Shown piece after piece: positions 55,627 through 62,854 of a stretch of DNA of 64,000 nt; within the stretch, counting starts at the first letter, position 1; the number at the start of each line of letters is the position of its first letter. Position numbers and translations under genes: made by a program. Origin of the DNA: Nitratidesulfovibrio sp. SRB-5. GTDB taxonomy: Bacteria; Desulfobacterota; Desulfovibrionia; Desulfovibrionales; Desulfovibrionaceae. A model generated the notes under the pieces. It did no database searches, was not told the DNA's origin, and was given only the letters and a program-made list of their open reading frames with translations. The stretch spans positions 1,012,131 through 1,076,130 of the forward strand of contig NZ_JAIOTY010000002.1 in NCBI RefSeq assembly GCF_019931275.1, in the 5' to 3' direction.

Positions 55627-56643
55627 CTATGCGGGTTCCCAGCCTTCACCGTCGGACCCGTCGACCTCCCTGCTCCCGCAATCCCCGCAATCCTCGTACT
55701 CCTCCCAATCCTCCGCATCCCTGTCATCTCCTTCATCCGCGCCGTCGCCGTTCCGTCCGCAGTCCCCTCCATGGTTGCGGACGGCATCGGCCCCGTGGCG
55801 GGGGTACAGTGCGTCGATGCGGGCACGCAGTTCCGTCGGCAGTTCGGGCGGCGTGACCTGACCGAATTCACCGGGGGCGGCATCGCCATCGGTGGCCGAG
55901 GCGCCCCCGAACATGCCGAGATGACGGCCCAGCATTTCCAGGGCCTTGAGCTTGGAATGCAGTTTCACCTGCACGCCGCCGCGCACGGGCGCTTCGGGCT
56001 TGTCTTCGCCGGTGTCGTGTGTTGCGCCGGGCACCGGACGCGTGGCACGCGTGGCGCGTGCGCCGCGTGCCGTGGAGGTTTCGCGCACCTCGGCCACGGC
56101 GGCGGCCTGCGCGCGGGTCAGTTCCGTGGAGTCGCGCAGCCGCACGCCCTCGTCGGACCAGTGGCACAGATCGGTCATCACCGCGAATCCCACGGCGGCC
56201 AGTTCGCGCACTACCCGGTCCTGGGTCACTCCGGTGCGCAGGGACCGGCGGCCCATGGCCTGTTCCACCGCCTGCTGCACTGCGGGTAAGGACAGCAGCC
56301 GCGAGGCCGTGCGCGCGGCGCGTACCGGCGCATACCCCGCCCGTTCGGCGGCCCGCACGGGCGACATGTCCACCAGGAATTCCTCCACGAAGCGGCGCTG
56401 GCGTACCCCCAGCCGGGAAGGCCGCTCGTCGGCTTTCCGCTGCGTATCTGCCGGGCGTCGTGGCGCTCCCGTGTTTCCGGCACTCTCGACGGGCTGGGCG
56501 GACCGGGCGGACTGGCCGGGCTGGGCGGACTGGCCGGATCGGGTGGACCGGGTGGACCGGGTGGACTGGCCGGATCGGATGGACCGGGTGGATCGGGTGG
56601 ACCGGGGGCCGGAGCCCGCGTTGCCGGTTTCCGTATTGCTCAT
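55627..56643 (-). CDS. Phage terminase small subunit (TerS)
   Basis: DNA-recognition subunit of a phage packaging terminase (338 aa). The core matches the Terminase_2 family: RQRRFVEEFLVDMSPVRAAE, RAGYAPVRAARTASRLLSLP, AVQQAVEQAM, then VVRELAAVGFA. The N terminus is a 70-residue Ser/Thr/Arg repeat tract (9-bp repeats, 56491-56612) and the last 70 residues are acidic and disordered; both are much longer than usual. The ATG overlaps the stop of the upstream gene (ATGA). Its natural partner TerL is 35 kb away in this window. Confidence 0.9.
   Translation of the reverse strand: MSNTETGNAGSGPRSTRSTRSIRSGQSTRSTRSTRSGQSAQPGQSARSAQPVESAGNTGAPRRPADTQRKADERPSRLGVRQRRFVEEFLVDMSPVRAAERAGYAPVRAARTASRLLSLPAVQQAVEQAMGRRSLRTGVTQDRVVRELAAVGFAVMTDLCHWSDEGVRLRDSTELTRAQAAAVAEVRETSTARGARATRATRPVPGATHDTGEDKPEAPVRGGVQVKLHSKLKALEMLGRHLGMFGGASATDGDAAPGEFGQVTPPELPTELRARIDALYPRHGADAVRNHGGDCGRNGDGADEGDDRDAEDWEEYEDCGDCGSREVDGSDGEGWEPA
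56491..56612. repeat. 9-bp in-frame repeats in the terminase small subunit
   Basis: About thirteen imperfect units such as gggtggacc and gggcggact encode the Ser-Thr-Arg/Gln tract at the TerS N terminus. Confidence 0.85.
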
Positions 56644-56996
56644 CGGGCCTCCTTTCCCGTGGCGGAAGGCACGCGGGACTCGGCGCGCAGATGGCGCAGG
56701 TCGGTACGCACCTCTTCCAGCGCGCGCTGCACGGCGGCCAGCCGTTCGTCCATGCGGGCAACGCATACGGCGGTTTCGCGGGCGGACCGCACATCGCCGT
56801 CAAGGGCGGCGGCGCGGGCTTCCATGGCGTCCAGCCGGGCCTGCACCGTGGCCACCAGCATCACCGCACCCGCAAAGGCCGTGGCCGCAGCCGCCAGCGC
56901 CTGCACGCCCACCCGGCGGTCCAGGCGCCACCCTGCGGCCCGGTGTTCGTCGTCACGTGCCACGGCGTCGCTCCCGGATACGTTCGGGCCTGTCAT
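56640..56996 (-). CDS. Small membrane-anchored coiled-coil protein of the phage block
   Basis: Protein of 118 aa with one TM helix (VQALAAAATAFAGAVMLVAT at about 30-50) and a following coiled coil (ARLDAMEARAAALDGDVRSA, VQRALEEVRTDLRHLRAE). Its position between a holin-type gene and TerS, and its one-helix-plus-coil layout, fit inner-membrane spanin-like or DUF2730-like phage proteins. It overlaps both neighbours by ATGA, so the three genes are translationally coupled. Exact function unknown. Confidence 0.75.
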   Translation of the reverse strand: MTGPNVSGSDAVARDDEHRAAGWRLDRRVGVQALAAAATAFAGAVMLVATVQARLDAMEARAAALDGDVRSARETAVCVARMDERLAAVQRALEEVRTDLRHLRAESRVPSATGKEAR

Positions 56997-57529
56997 CGCG
57001 TGCCACCCTGCTCGGGGCGGGTGCGCAACTCGTCCTTGCGGAACGACCCCAGCGACGACCCCAGGTAGTAGTTGACCACCGCGCCGAAGGCCGTGCCCAG
57101 CGAGCCGAGCAGCAGCAGGGCCGGTTCGCTCACCGAAGGTTGCTCCAGCACCGCCCGCAGCATGCCGAAGAACCCGGCCACCACCACCAGGGCCACCAGC
57201 CCGGTCACCCATGCCCCGCCGTGGCCGGCACGGGCCAGGGCCACCTCGCGCGCGCGGGCGTCGCGGGTGTTGTCCAGTTCGGCCCGCAGTTGCTCGGCCT
57301 GCCAATCCAGCAGTCGTGCCCGCTCGCGCACTTCCAGCTCGCGCAGGGTGGTCAGCGTCTGCGGATCGCCCAGGGCCGCCGCCACGCTGGCCGGGTCCGG
57401 GGCGACGCCAAGCGCCGATCCCAGCAGCGCCCCCGCCGCGCCAGCCACCGCACCCACGGGGCCGCCCAGCGCAGCCCCCAGCAGCGGGGCCACACGGGCC
57501 ACAGTGGTGCCGATGCCTTTCCAGTCCAT
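56993..57529 (-). CDS. 3TM holin (GTA_holin_3TM-like)
   Basis: Membrane protein of 178 aa. The first helix is Gly/Ala-rich (VAPLLGAALGGPVGAVAGAA), then an amphipathic coil (LTTLRELEVRERARLLDWQA) and two C-terminal helices (WVTGLVALVVVAGFFGML, LLLLGSLGTAFGAVVNYYL) ending at LGSSLGSFRKDELR. This plan matches the three-TM holin family named from gene-transfer-agent and phage lysis loci. AAGGAG stands 8 bases before the ATG. It is the first gene of a coupled block with the small membrane protein and TerS. No lysozyme gene is adjacent. Confidence 0.85.
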   Translation of the reverse strand: MDWKGIGTTVARVAPLLGAALGGPVGAVAGAAGALLGSALGVAPDPASVAAALGDPQTLTTLRELEVRERARLLDWQAEQLRAELDNTRDARAREVALARAGHGGAWVTGLVALVVVAGFFGMLRAVLEQPSVSEPALLLLGSLGTAFGAVVNYYLGSSLGSFRKDELRTRPEQGGTR

Positions 57530-57982
57530 GTCATGCTCCTTCCGCGCCGGGGCCGCCGGGCGACATGCCCGGCCCGCCATGCGCGAGAGAACGTGCATAC
57601 ACCCCCCTTGCGAGGCGGTGCGGTCCGCAACGGGGTGGCGAAGGGGGCAGATGACCGTACCGAGGGGGCGCGGCCATGACCTCCATATCGGGCATATCGG
57701 GCCTGTCGGTCTGGCCCTATTGGCCGGATTGGCTGGGCTGGCTGGCTTGGCCCGCTTGGCCCGCTTGGCCCGCTTGGCCGGATGAGGGCACGGTGCGTTG
57801 GGCGGCTGGCCTACGGCAACGTGGCGGTCAAGCTGGGGGGGAGCGTGGTGGCGTGCGGACAAGGGGCGCGGGAGTCAGGGGGGGCGCAAACAAAGACGCC
57901 CCCGCTGGGCGGGGGCGTCGGAAGTGCAGTGCAGTGAAGCCGGTGAATTGCGCGAACGGGATGGCTTGCTGAGCCGGGCGAG
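57530..57982. other. Gene-free stretch with 9-bp repeats and a terminator
   Basis: Holds about five units of cttggcccg (57744-57780) and the terminator at 57895-57919. The promoter of the holin block is probably at 57535-57700, but no consensus was seen. Confidence 0.6.
57895..57919 (-). terminator. Rho-independent terminator
   Basis: GACGCCCCCGC and GCGGGGGCGTC form a perfect 11-bp stem with a 3-base loop. On the minus strand it is followed by TTTGTTTG. It ends the exported-protein transcript from 58924. Confidence 0.85.
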
Positions 57983-58924
57983 CTAGGCGGCGATAAAGCT
58001 GCCGGAGGCGTCCTGGATGCTCACCGGGCCCTTTTCGTTGCGGGGCAGGCGCGGAGCCCTGTCGGACTTGCCCGTGTCCGTCCCGTCGGGCTTGCCGGAT
58101 TTGGCCTTGCCGACTTGGGCCTTGTCCGCCTGTTCGGGCTTGGCCGAGCGGGCAACCTGCTTGGCCCTGGCCTTCTTGGCGGCCTTCTTGTCCGCCATGA
58201 TCTTGCCCTTGCCGTCACTGGCCACATGGTCTTCGGTCAGGCCGAAGGGAGTCCAGTCGGCCAGGGCGATGTCCAGCGATTCGAACGAGCGGCCCGAAGC
58301 GTAGATAACCGGCACGCTGCCTTCCGGGGTGGAGGCGAACAGCACCGTGCCGTTGGCGCCGGGTTCGGGCATGGCGGCGGTGTGGGTGCCGGGGATGTTC
58401 GCCGGGCGCGAGGCGTCCAGCGCCACGGTGGATGCGTGGGCGCCATCAGAGGCCCTGGCCGCTGCCAGCAGTTCGGAGGCGGCCTCCGTCTGGTCGTTGC
58501 CGTTGGCGGCGGACTGGTTGCGCCCGCCGCGCAGCACGTACAGGAAGTCGCTGCCGGTTTCGCCCACCATGGCCACCATGGTGCTGCCGCCGCGCGTGGC
58601 CAGCAGGCTGACCGGCACGGTGCCGCCGTGGATGCCGATGTAGGCCGGGCGCGAGCCGCCGGGCATGTCGATCCAGCCGTCGTCGCTCGCCTGGGTCTGC
58701 GGCTCCAAGGAGTGCAGAGCCACGCGACGGGCGTCGCCAGCTCCGTTCACCGCGGCCCGGCCATGGCCTGACAGGGTGTTGGGCATGTCGCCACGCTCCG
58801 CCTCGGTGACGGTGGGCATGGCAAACACAAGCAGTGCCAGCAAGGATGCCAGCAGTCGGGATGCGGTTACATTGCTGAAATATATGAAGAGGCAAGGTAC
58901 ACGCCGAACGTTGTCGCCGCGCAT
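57983..58924 (-). CDS. Exported protein with Lys/Ala-rich tail, unknown function
   Basis: Protein of 313 aa with a signal sequence (LFIYFSNVTASRLLASLLAL … VFAMPTVTEAE). The mature region has a repeated small-domain pattern (GWIDMPGGSRPAYIGIHGGT, TMVAMVGETGSDFLYVLRGG, VPVIYASGRSFESLDIALAD) that could be one beta domain. A basic Lys/Ala tail of about 70 residues follows (DKKAAKKARAKQVARSAKPE), reminiscent of nucleic-acid- or polyanion-binding tails. No named family recognised. The ATG at 58924 is chosen; an in-frame GTG at 58975 lies next to the predicted transcription start. A well-formed promoter lies upstream. Confidence 0.75.
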   Translation of the reverse strand: MRGDNVRRVPCLFIYFSNVTASRLLASLLALLVFAMPTVTEAERGDMPNTLSGHGRAAVNGAGDARRVALHSLEPQTQASDDGWIDMPGGSRPAYIGIHGGTVPVSLLATRGGSTMVAMVGETGSDFLYVLRGGRNQSAANGNDQTEAASELLAAARASDGAHASTVALDASRPANIPGTHTAAMPEPGANGTVLFASTPEGSVPVIYASGRSFESLDIALADWTPFGLTEDHVASDGKGKIMADKKAAKKARAKQVARSAKPEQADKAQVGKAKSGKPDGTDTGKSDRAPRLPRNEKGPVSIQDASGSFIAA

Positions 58925-59293
58925 GGTGGTGTTTACCGTGAGTCCTTCGGATGGTGTTGCATGGCGTATCGCCACGTGTGCAGGCTTTATTGATTCGGAC
59001 GGCCCCTGTCAAGGGTGCGGAATGGTGTACAGAAATGTTTTTTTAATGCTTACATTTCAGTGTGTTGCAAAGTGTGTGCGGGCACATGGCGACCACGTGC
59101 GGCCCGCTGCTGCGCGACCCTTGGCCATGCCTTGCGCGATGGCTGCAAAAAACAAGTTTTTTCAAGGTGTTGATTGGCTATGGGGACTCTAGAGAATAGG
59201 GCCCCGAGGTTGGTCGGGGCTGAGGGCAGGGAGTGGCCGGATTCCGGTGGCGGTATTTTCCGATCGGCTCTCCGGCCATGTCCGGCAGACAGG
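58925..59293. other. Intergenic stretch between two minus-strand exported proteins
   Basis: Carries the promoter above and AT-richer sequence at 59035-59185 (long runs of t and a). A GCCCCGA/TCGGGGC hairpin at 59202-59221 may terminate the hydrolase-like gene. No gene recognised. Confidence 0.5.
58984..59012 (-). promoter_or_regulatory. Sigma-70-type promoter
   Basis: On the minus strand TTGACA (59012-59007), 17 bp and TAAAGC (58989-58984) form a promoter whose start should fall near 58977, about 50 bases before the exported-protein ATG. Confidence 0.7.
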
Positions 59294-60724
59294 TCAGCGC
59301 GGGGTGGATTCGTCCTGCTTGCGAGGCTTGCCGTCTTTTTTCCGCTTCTCGTCCTTGTCGCCCTTGCCCTTGCTTTTGGGCACGGTGGCGTTGACCGCTG
59401 GCGGCGGGGCCTGTCGTATCTGGGGTTCCGGCTCCGGGGGCGGAACGGGCAGGGGCGGTCCGGCCTCGCCCAGGGTGGACAGGAAAAAACGCACCAGGCG
59501 GGCGTTCAGGACGCGGTGAATGGCCTGGCGGGTCTCTTCGTCCACCCCGCCGCACAGTTCCGGCAGATCGCGTTGCAGGGCGGGAGGGCAGGCGGCCATG
59601 AGCGCGTAATGATCCGCACCGGCCAGCACGGTGAATTCGGGCGGACGGGGCAGGGCGGCGCGCAGGGCGTCGGCGTGCAGGGGGGCGCGGTTCACCTCGT
59701 CGTCGTCGGCCTTCAGGATGGCCACGGGCACGGTGACCCTGGCCAGCGACGCACGGGGAAAGAGCATGCCGTAGCCGGGCGCCACCAGCGCCACGGCACG
59801 CACCCGGGCGTCCGCCATGGTGCCCTGGGGGGATTGGGCCGGGGAGCCCTGTCCGGCCTGTGGGGCATGCGCCGCCGGTGATGCGGTGGGCGCGCCGGGA
59901 ACGGGCTCGTTGTCGCCGGGGCCGGGTTGCAGCGGACGCAGGGCCACCGGCAGGCGGGACAGCCGTTCGGCGGCCCACTTGGTGCAATAGGGGTCGCCGG
60001 GGGTGGTGCGCTCGCAGTAGTTCGCATAGCGGGTGCCGTCGGGACGGGCCCCCGCCAGCAGCAGGGCGGTGGCCCCGCCAGTGCCGAAGCCGATGACCCC
60101 GATGCGGGCGGGATCGATCATGGGGGCGGTTTCCGGTGCGCGCAGCAGTTTGCTGATGGTGGTGCTGACGTGCCGGGGCCGGGCCGTGAGCTGTTCCGGC
60201 AGGAACAGCGAAGACGTGTCGTTGCTGTTGTCGCCCGGATGGGTGGGCGCGGCCACCACGAAGCCCGCGCGGGCCAGGGCTTCCGCCGTATCATGGTGCG
60301 CCAGGCGCGAACCGGCGGTGCAGTGCGAGATGACCAGCAGCGGAAAGCGGCCGGGCACTTCCTTGCCGCCGCGCGCCACGTCCAGCGTCCAGTCGCCGAG
60401 GTGGATTTCGGAAGGGGCGCGGACGGAGGGGTACCATACGGCCACGTCGAGCCGTTCGCCGGTTTCGGGAATCCAGATGCCCATGGTGCGAAAGCCGGGC
60501 TGATACGAGGCGGGCTCGTCCGCCCGGGCTTCCTGCATCGTGGGCAGAAAAGGGCCAAGAGCGCCTGCCGGAAGGTTTGCGGGGCCGCTTTGCGGCATGC
60601 CCACGGGCAACAGCAGGACGGCGGCCAGAGACGCGGCCAGCAAGGGGCGCGACAGGCGCCGGGCGGTGCCGGGCGTGTTGGGGCGGGCGTGGATCGGGGT
60701 ACGGGGCGCGTGGCCGCGCGGCAT
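59294..60724 (-). CDS. Exported alpha/beta-hydrolase fold protein with altered nucleophile
   Basis: Secreted protein (476 aa) with a signal sequence (LLAASLAAVLLLPVGMPQS). The core matches the dienelactone-hydrolase/platelet-activating-factor-acetylhydrolase-like fold: IWIPETGERLDVAVWYPSVR, FPLLVISHCTAGSRLAHH, AGFVVAAPTHPGDNSND, DPARIGVIGFGTGGATALLL, LKADDDEVN and AGADHYALM. The acid (DDDEVN region) and histidine (ADHYAL) are present, but the nucleophile elbow reads GFGTGG, with Gly where the catalytic Ser of GxSxG belongs. Hydrolase activity by the usual mechanism is thus doubtful. A Lys/Pro-rich tail ends the protein. GGAGG precedes the ATG at 60724. Confidence 0.85.
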   Translation of the reverse strand: MPRGHAPRTPIHARPNTPGTARRLSRPLLAASLAAVLLLPVGMPQSGPANLPAGALGPFLPTMQEARADEPASYQPGFRTMGIWIPETGERLDVAVWYPSVRAPSEIHLGDWTLDVARGGKEVPGRFPLLVISHCTAGSRLAHHDTAEALARAGFVVAAPTHPGDNSNDTSSLFLPEQLTARPRHVSTTISKLLRAPETAPMIDPARIGVIGFGTGGATALLLAGARPDGTRYANYCERTTPGDPYCTKWAAERLSRLPVALRPLQPGPGDNEPVPGAPTASPAAHAPQAGQGSPAQSPQGTMADARVRAVALVAPGYGMLFPRASLARVTVPVAILKADDDEVNRAPLHADALRAALPRPPEFTVLAGADHYALMAACPPALQRDLPELCGGVDEETRQAIHRVLNARLVRFFLSTLGEAGPPLPVPPPEPEPQIRQAPPPAVNATVPKSKGKGDKDEKRKKDGKPRKQDESTPR

Positions 60725-60810
60725 GGGAAACCTCCGGTATGTCCACGTGCGAGATACCGCATGCGCCCCCACCCGGCAAGGCCCGATGCAGCCCGCGTGG
60801 CCCGTGGCGA

Positions 60811-60880
60811 CCCGCCATGATCCGACATGACCCGCCATGATCCGACATGATCCGACATGATCCGACATGATCCGACATGA
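60811..60880. repeat. 10-bp tandem repeat
   Basis: Seven units of tccgacatga or cccgccatga lie between the DUF3298-like gene stop and the hydrolase-like gene start. Confidence 0.92.
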
Positions 60881-60894
60881 CCGGAGGCGCGTAG

Positions 60895-61866
60895 TCAGCG
60901 CCCCCTGCCCCAGTAGGAGAGGTGCGGTGCGCATTGCAACAGCGGCTCGATGGGCACCTCCACCGCAGAGGAAGGGGCCGCCGGTGTCCTGCGGGCGTCC
61001 ACGGCAAAATTGCCTGGCACGCTGGAGGAACCACCGGCGGAAACGGTCTGCCAGCAGCACGAGCCGGGCAGCACCATGAGGCCCCGTGGCGTGAGCCAGA
61101 AGGTGACCGGGGTTTCGGCGTTGCCCTGGCTTGTTCCGGATCCCCCCTTATCGACCGGGCCCGGCGCGCCCCCCACGGCGGAAGGCGCAGCCGACGGGCC
61201 GCCGCCGTTCCCGTGCCGCAGGTGGGTGACCAGCACGGCACCGGCGCAGTCGTCATCTCCGAACAGGTCGTCAAGTTCGATGCGCCGCCCGGCGGCCAGG
61301 TCGTAGCTCACGGCCAGCAGATCGAGGCTGACGGTGACTCCGTCCCGTCCCCACAGACCGGTCTGTACCTCGAAGACCACCGACACGGCATTGGCCGAAG
61401 GGCGGGAGATGCGGTGGGTGGCGGTCAGCCAGTCCCGGCGGGCCGGGGCGTAGACGTCCGCGTCCGCACGAGGGGTCCCCTGTACCGCGCCATGGGACAT
61501 GACGGCATGGGGCGGGTTGCTTGCGCCTGTGGAACCGGCCCTGCCTGTGGGGCCGGACGTGTCTGTGGAGCCGGGCCTGTCGGCTCCGGCGGTTCCGTCG
61601 TCTTGCCGGGGATTGGGAGCAGCGGCGGACTGCCGGGGCAGTCCGTGGCCAGCCATGCGACGAAAGGCATCGGTAAGTTTCCAGACGATGCGCACGATGT
61701 CGGCGTCCGTGGCGGGGTGATGCAGCACGGGATAGTTTATGGATACGTCGTAGTGCTCGCCCACCTGCTCGTAGCGTTTCCCGCCGCCCGTGGCGAAGGC
61801 GGAAAGCGCAGGCAGGACGATGAGGGTGAACAAAAGCGCGGCCAGAACCGCGTGGCGGATGGGCAT
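60895..61866 (-). CDS. Exported DUF3298-like protein
   Basis: Exported protein (323 aa) with a good signal sequence (AVLAALLFTLIVLPALSAFA, cleavage after SAFA). The mature part begins with YEQVGEHYDVSINYPVLHHP, as in DUF4163/DUF3298 proteins, has VSVVFEVQTGLWGRDGVTVS, and ends PIEPLLQCAPHLSYWG, matching the tail of the paralog at 16991-17860 (GVLIDAGPRLELWG). A Gly/Ser-rich stretch (about 95-130) is inserted. Calcium-binding-type acidic residues FGDDDCAG are present. AGAGGC precedes the ATG. Confidence 0.8.
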   Translation of the reverse strand: MPIRHAVLAALLFTLIVLPALSAFATGGGKRYEQVGEHYDVSINYPVLHHPATDADIVRIVWKLTDAFRRMAGHGLPRQSAAAPNPRQDDGTAGADRPGSTDTSGPTGRAGSTGASNPPHAVMSHGAVQGTPRADADVYAPARRDWLTATHRISRPSANAVSVVFEVQTGLWGRDGVTVSLDLLAVSYDLAAGRRIELDDLFGDDDCAGAVLVTHLRHGNGGGPSAAPSAVGGAPGPVDKGGSGTSQGNAETPVTFWLTPRGLMVLPGSCCWQTVSAGGSSSVPGNFAVDARRTPAAPSSAVEVPIEPLLQCAPHLSYWGRGR

Positions 61867-62613
61867 TCCAGCCTCTGAAGCGTGCGGATGTCTACGAAAA
61901 ATAAATACAGCTAACAGCGTCAGCGCGCGCGGCCAAGGTGGGAAAGCCCCCCACATGGGTACGGCACCCCGCATGATGCGTGTCTGCCGCAGGGTTGGCG
62001 CGCCTGTCGGCGACTTTCGCATGTGTCCCGTGCCGTACAGGCTTCAGCCCCGGCGTACCCTGGTCTGCCGGATTGCCCGCGCCAGCGGGGGCCGGAATGG
62101 TGCGGGACCGGGCCCACGCGTGGCCGGAATCACCCGGGCATGCCCATGTATCGGTAGGGTTGCGGTTCTTCTTAACCCGCAGGAAGCACACCGCCCTGTG
62201 TCCCGCCGTGCCATGCCGCGTGACGTGTCCGCCCGGAGACGCGCCGTCTTGCCAGTCCCGGCCCCCGGGGCCACCCGCCGTCCCTCCCGTGCCCGCGCCT
62301 GTCTCCGCGTGTCCGAGCTCGTCCGCGTGTCCGGGCTTGTCCGTGTGTGCCCGCGCCCGCCCGCGTTCGCCCCAAATTCCCTCCAGCGGTTTCCTCCCCA
62401 TCCGTTCCCGATTTTTCCGGTTTTGCGGGCCGCGCAACTTTTTCGCGTCATGCCCGCGCATGCCCCGTACACCCCCGCGCCCCCCTTCCAACCCCCTTCC
62501 GGTCGCATCCGCCGGAAAAGCGGGGTGTACCACCTGCTCACGCGGCGCGGCCGTGGTGGCCGGGTGGTCCGGCCCCGCGAGACGTCCGCGCACCGAAGCA
62601 AGGAGGCAAAGCC
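61867..62613. other. Long divergent intergenic region before the portal operon
   Basis: About 750 bp without a credible gene. It contains C/G-rich strings such as gtgtccgagctcgtccgcgtgtccgggcttgtcc (near 62308-62345) in which short units repeat. Open frames across it are low-complexity. No tandem operator like those of the repressor was found. A promoter for the portal operon must lie here or further upstream. Confidence 0.55.
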
Positions 62614-62844
62614 ATGGGTGGTGGTGGCGGCAAATCGTACAAGGCCCCTGAACCCCCGGCCCCCCCCGCTCCCCCGGCCGCCGACGAGGTAGCCGAGCAG
62701 GAGGCCAAGGCCGTGGAGGACGCGCGTGAAGACGCCCGGCGCGCCGCGCTGCGTGCGCGGGGCAGGCAGGGCACCATCCTGACCGGGGCGCTGGGCGTGC
62801 CCGGCACCCCCGACATCCAGCGCAAGACGCTGCTGGGACTGTGA
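62614..62844 (+). CDS. Small conserved phage protein upstream of the portal gene
   Basis: Protein of 76 aa starting MGGGGGKSYKAPEPPAPPAP, with a charged helix and the ending TILTGALGVPGTPDIQRKTL-LGL. This pattern (Gly-rich start, TILTG and KTLLG ending) is typical of the small gene just before the head-tail connector of T7-like podophages. AAGGAGG stands 7 bases before the ATG. It is followed 10 bp later by the portal gene. Role unknown; it may be a head-assembly accessory. Confidence 0.82.
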   Translation: MGGGGGKSYKAPEPPAPPAPPAADEVAEQEAKAVEDAREDARRAALRARGRQGTILTGALGVPGTPDIQRKTLLGL

Positions 62845-62854
62845 GGAGCCGGGG

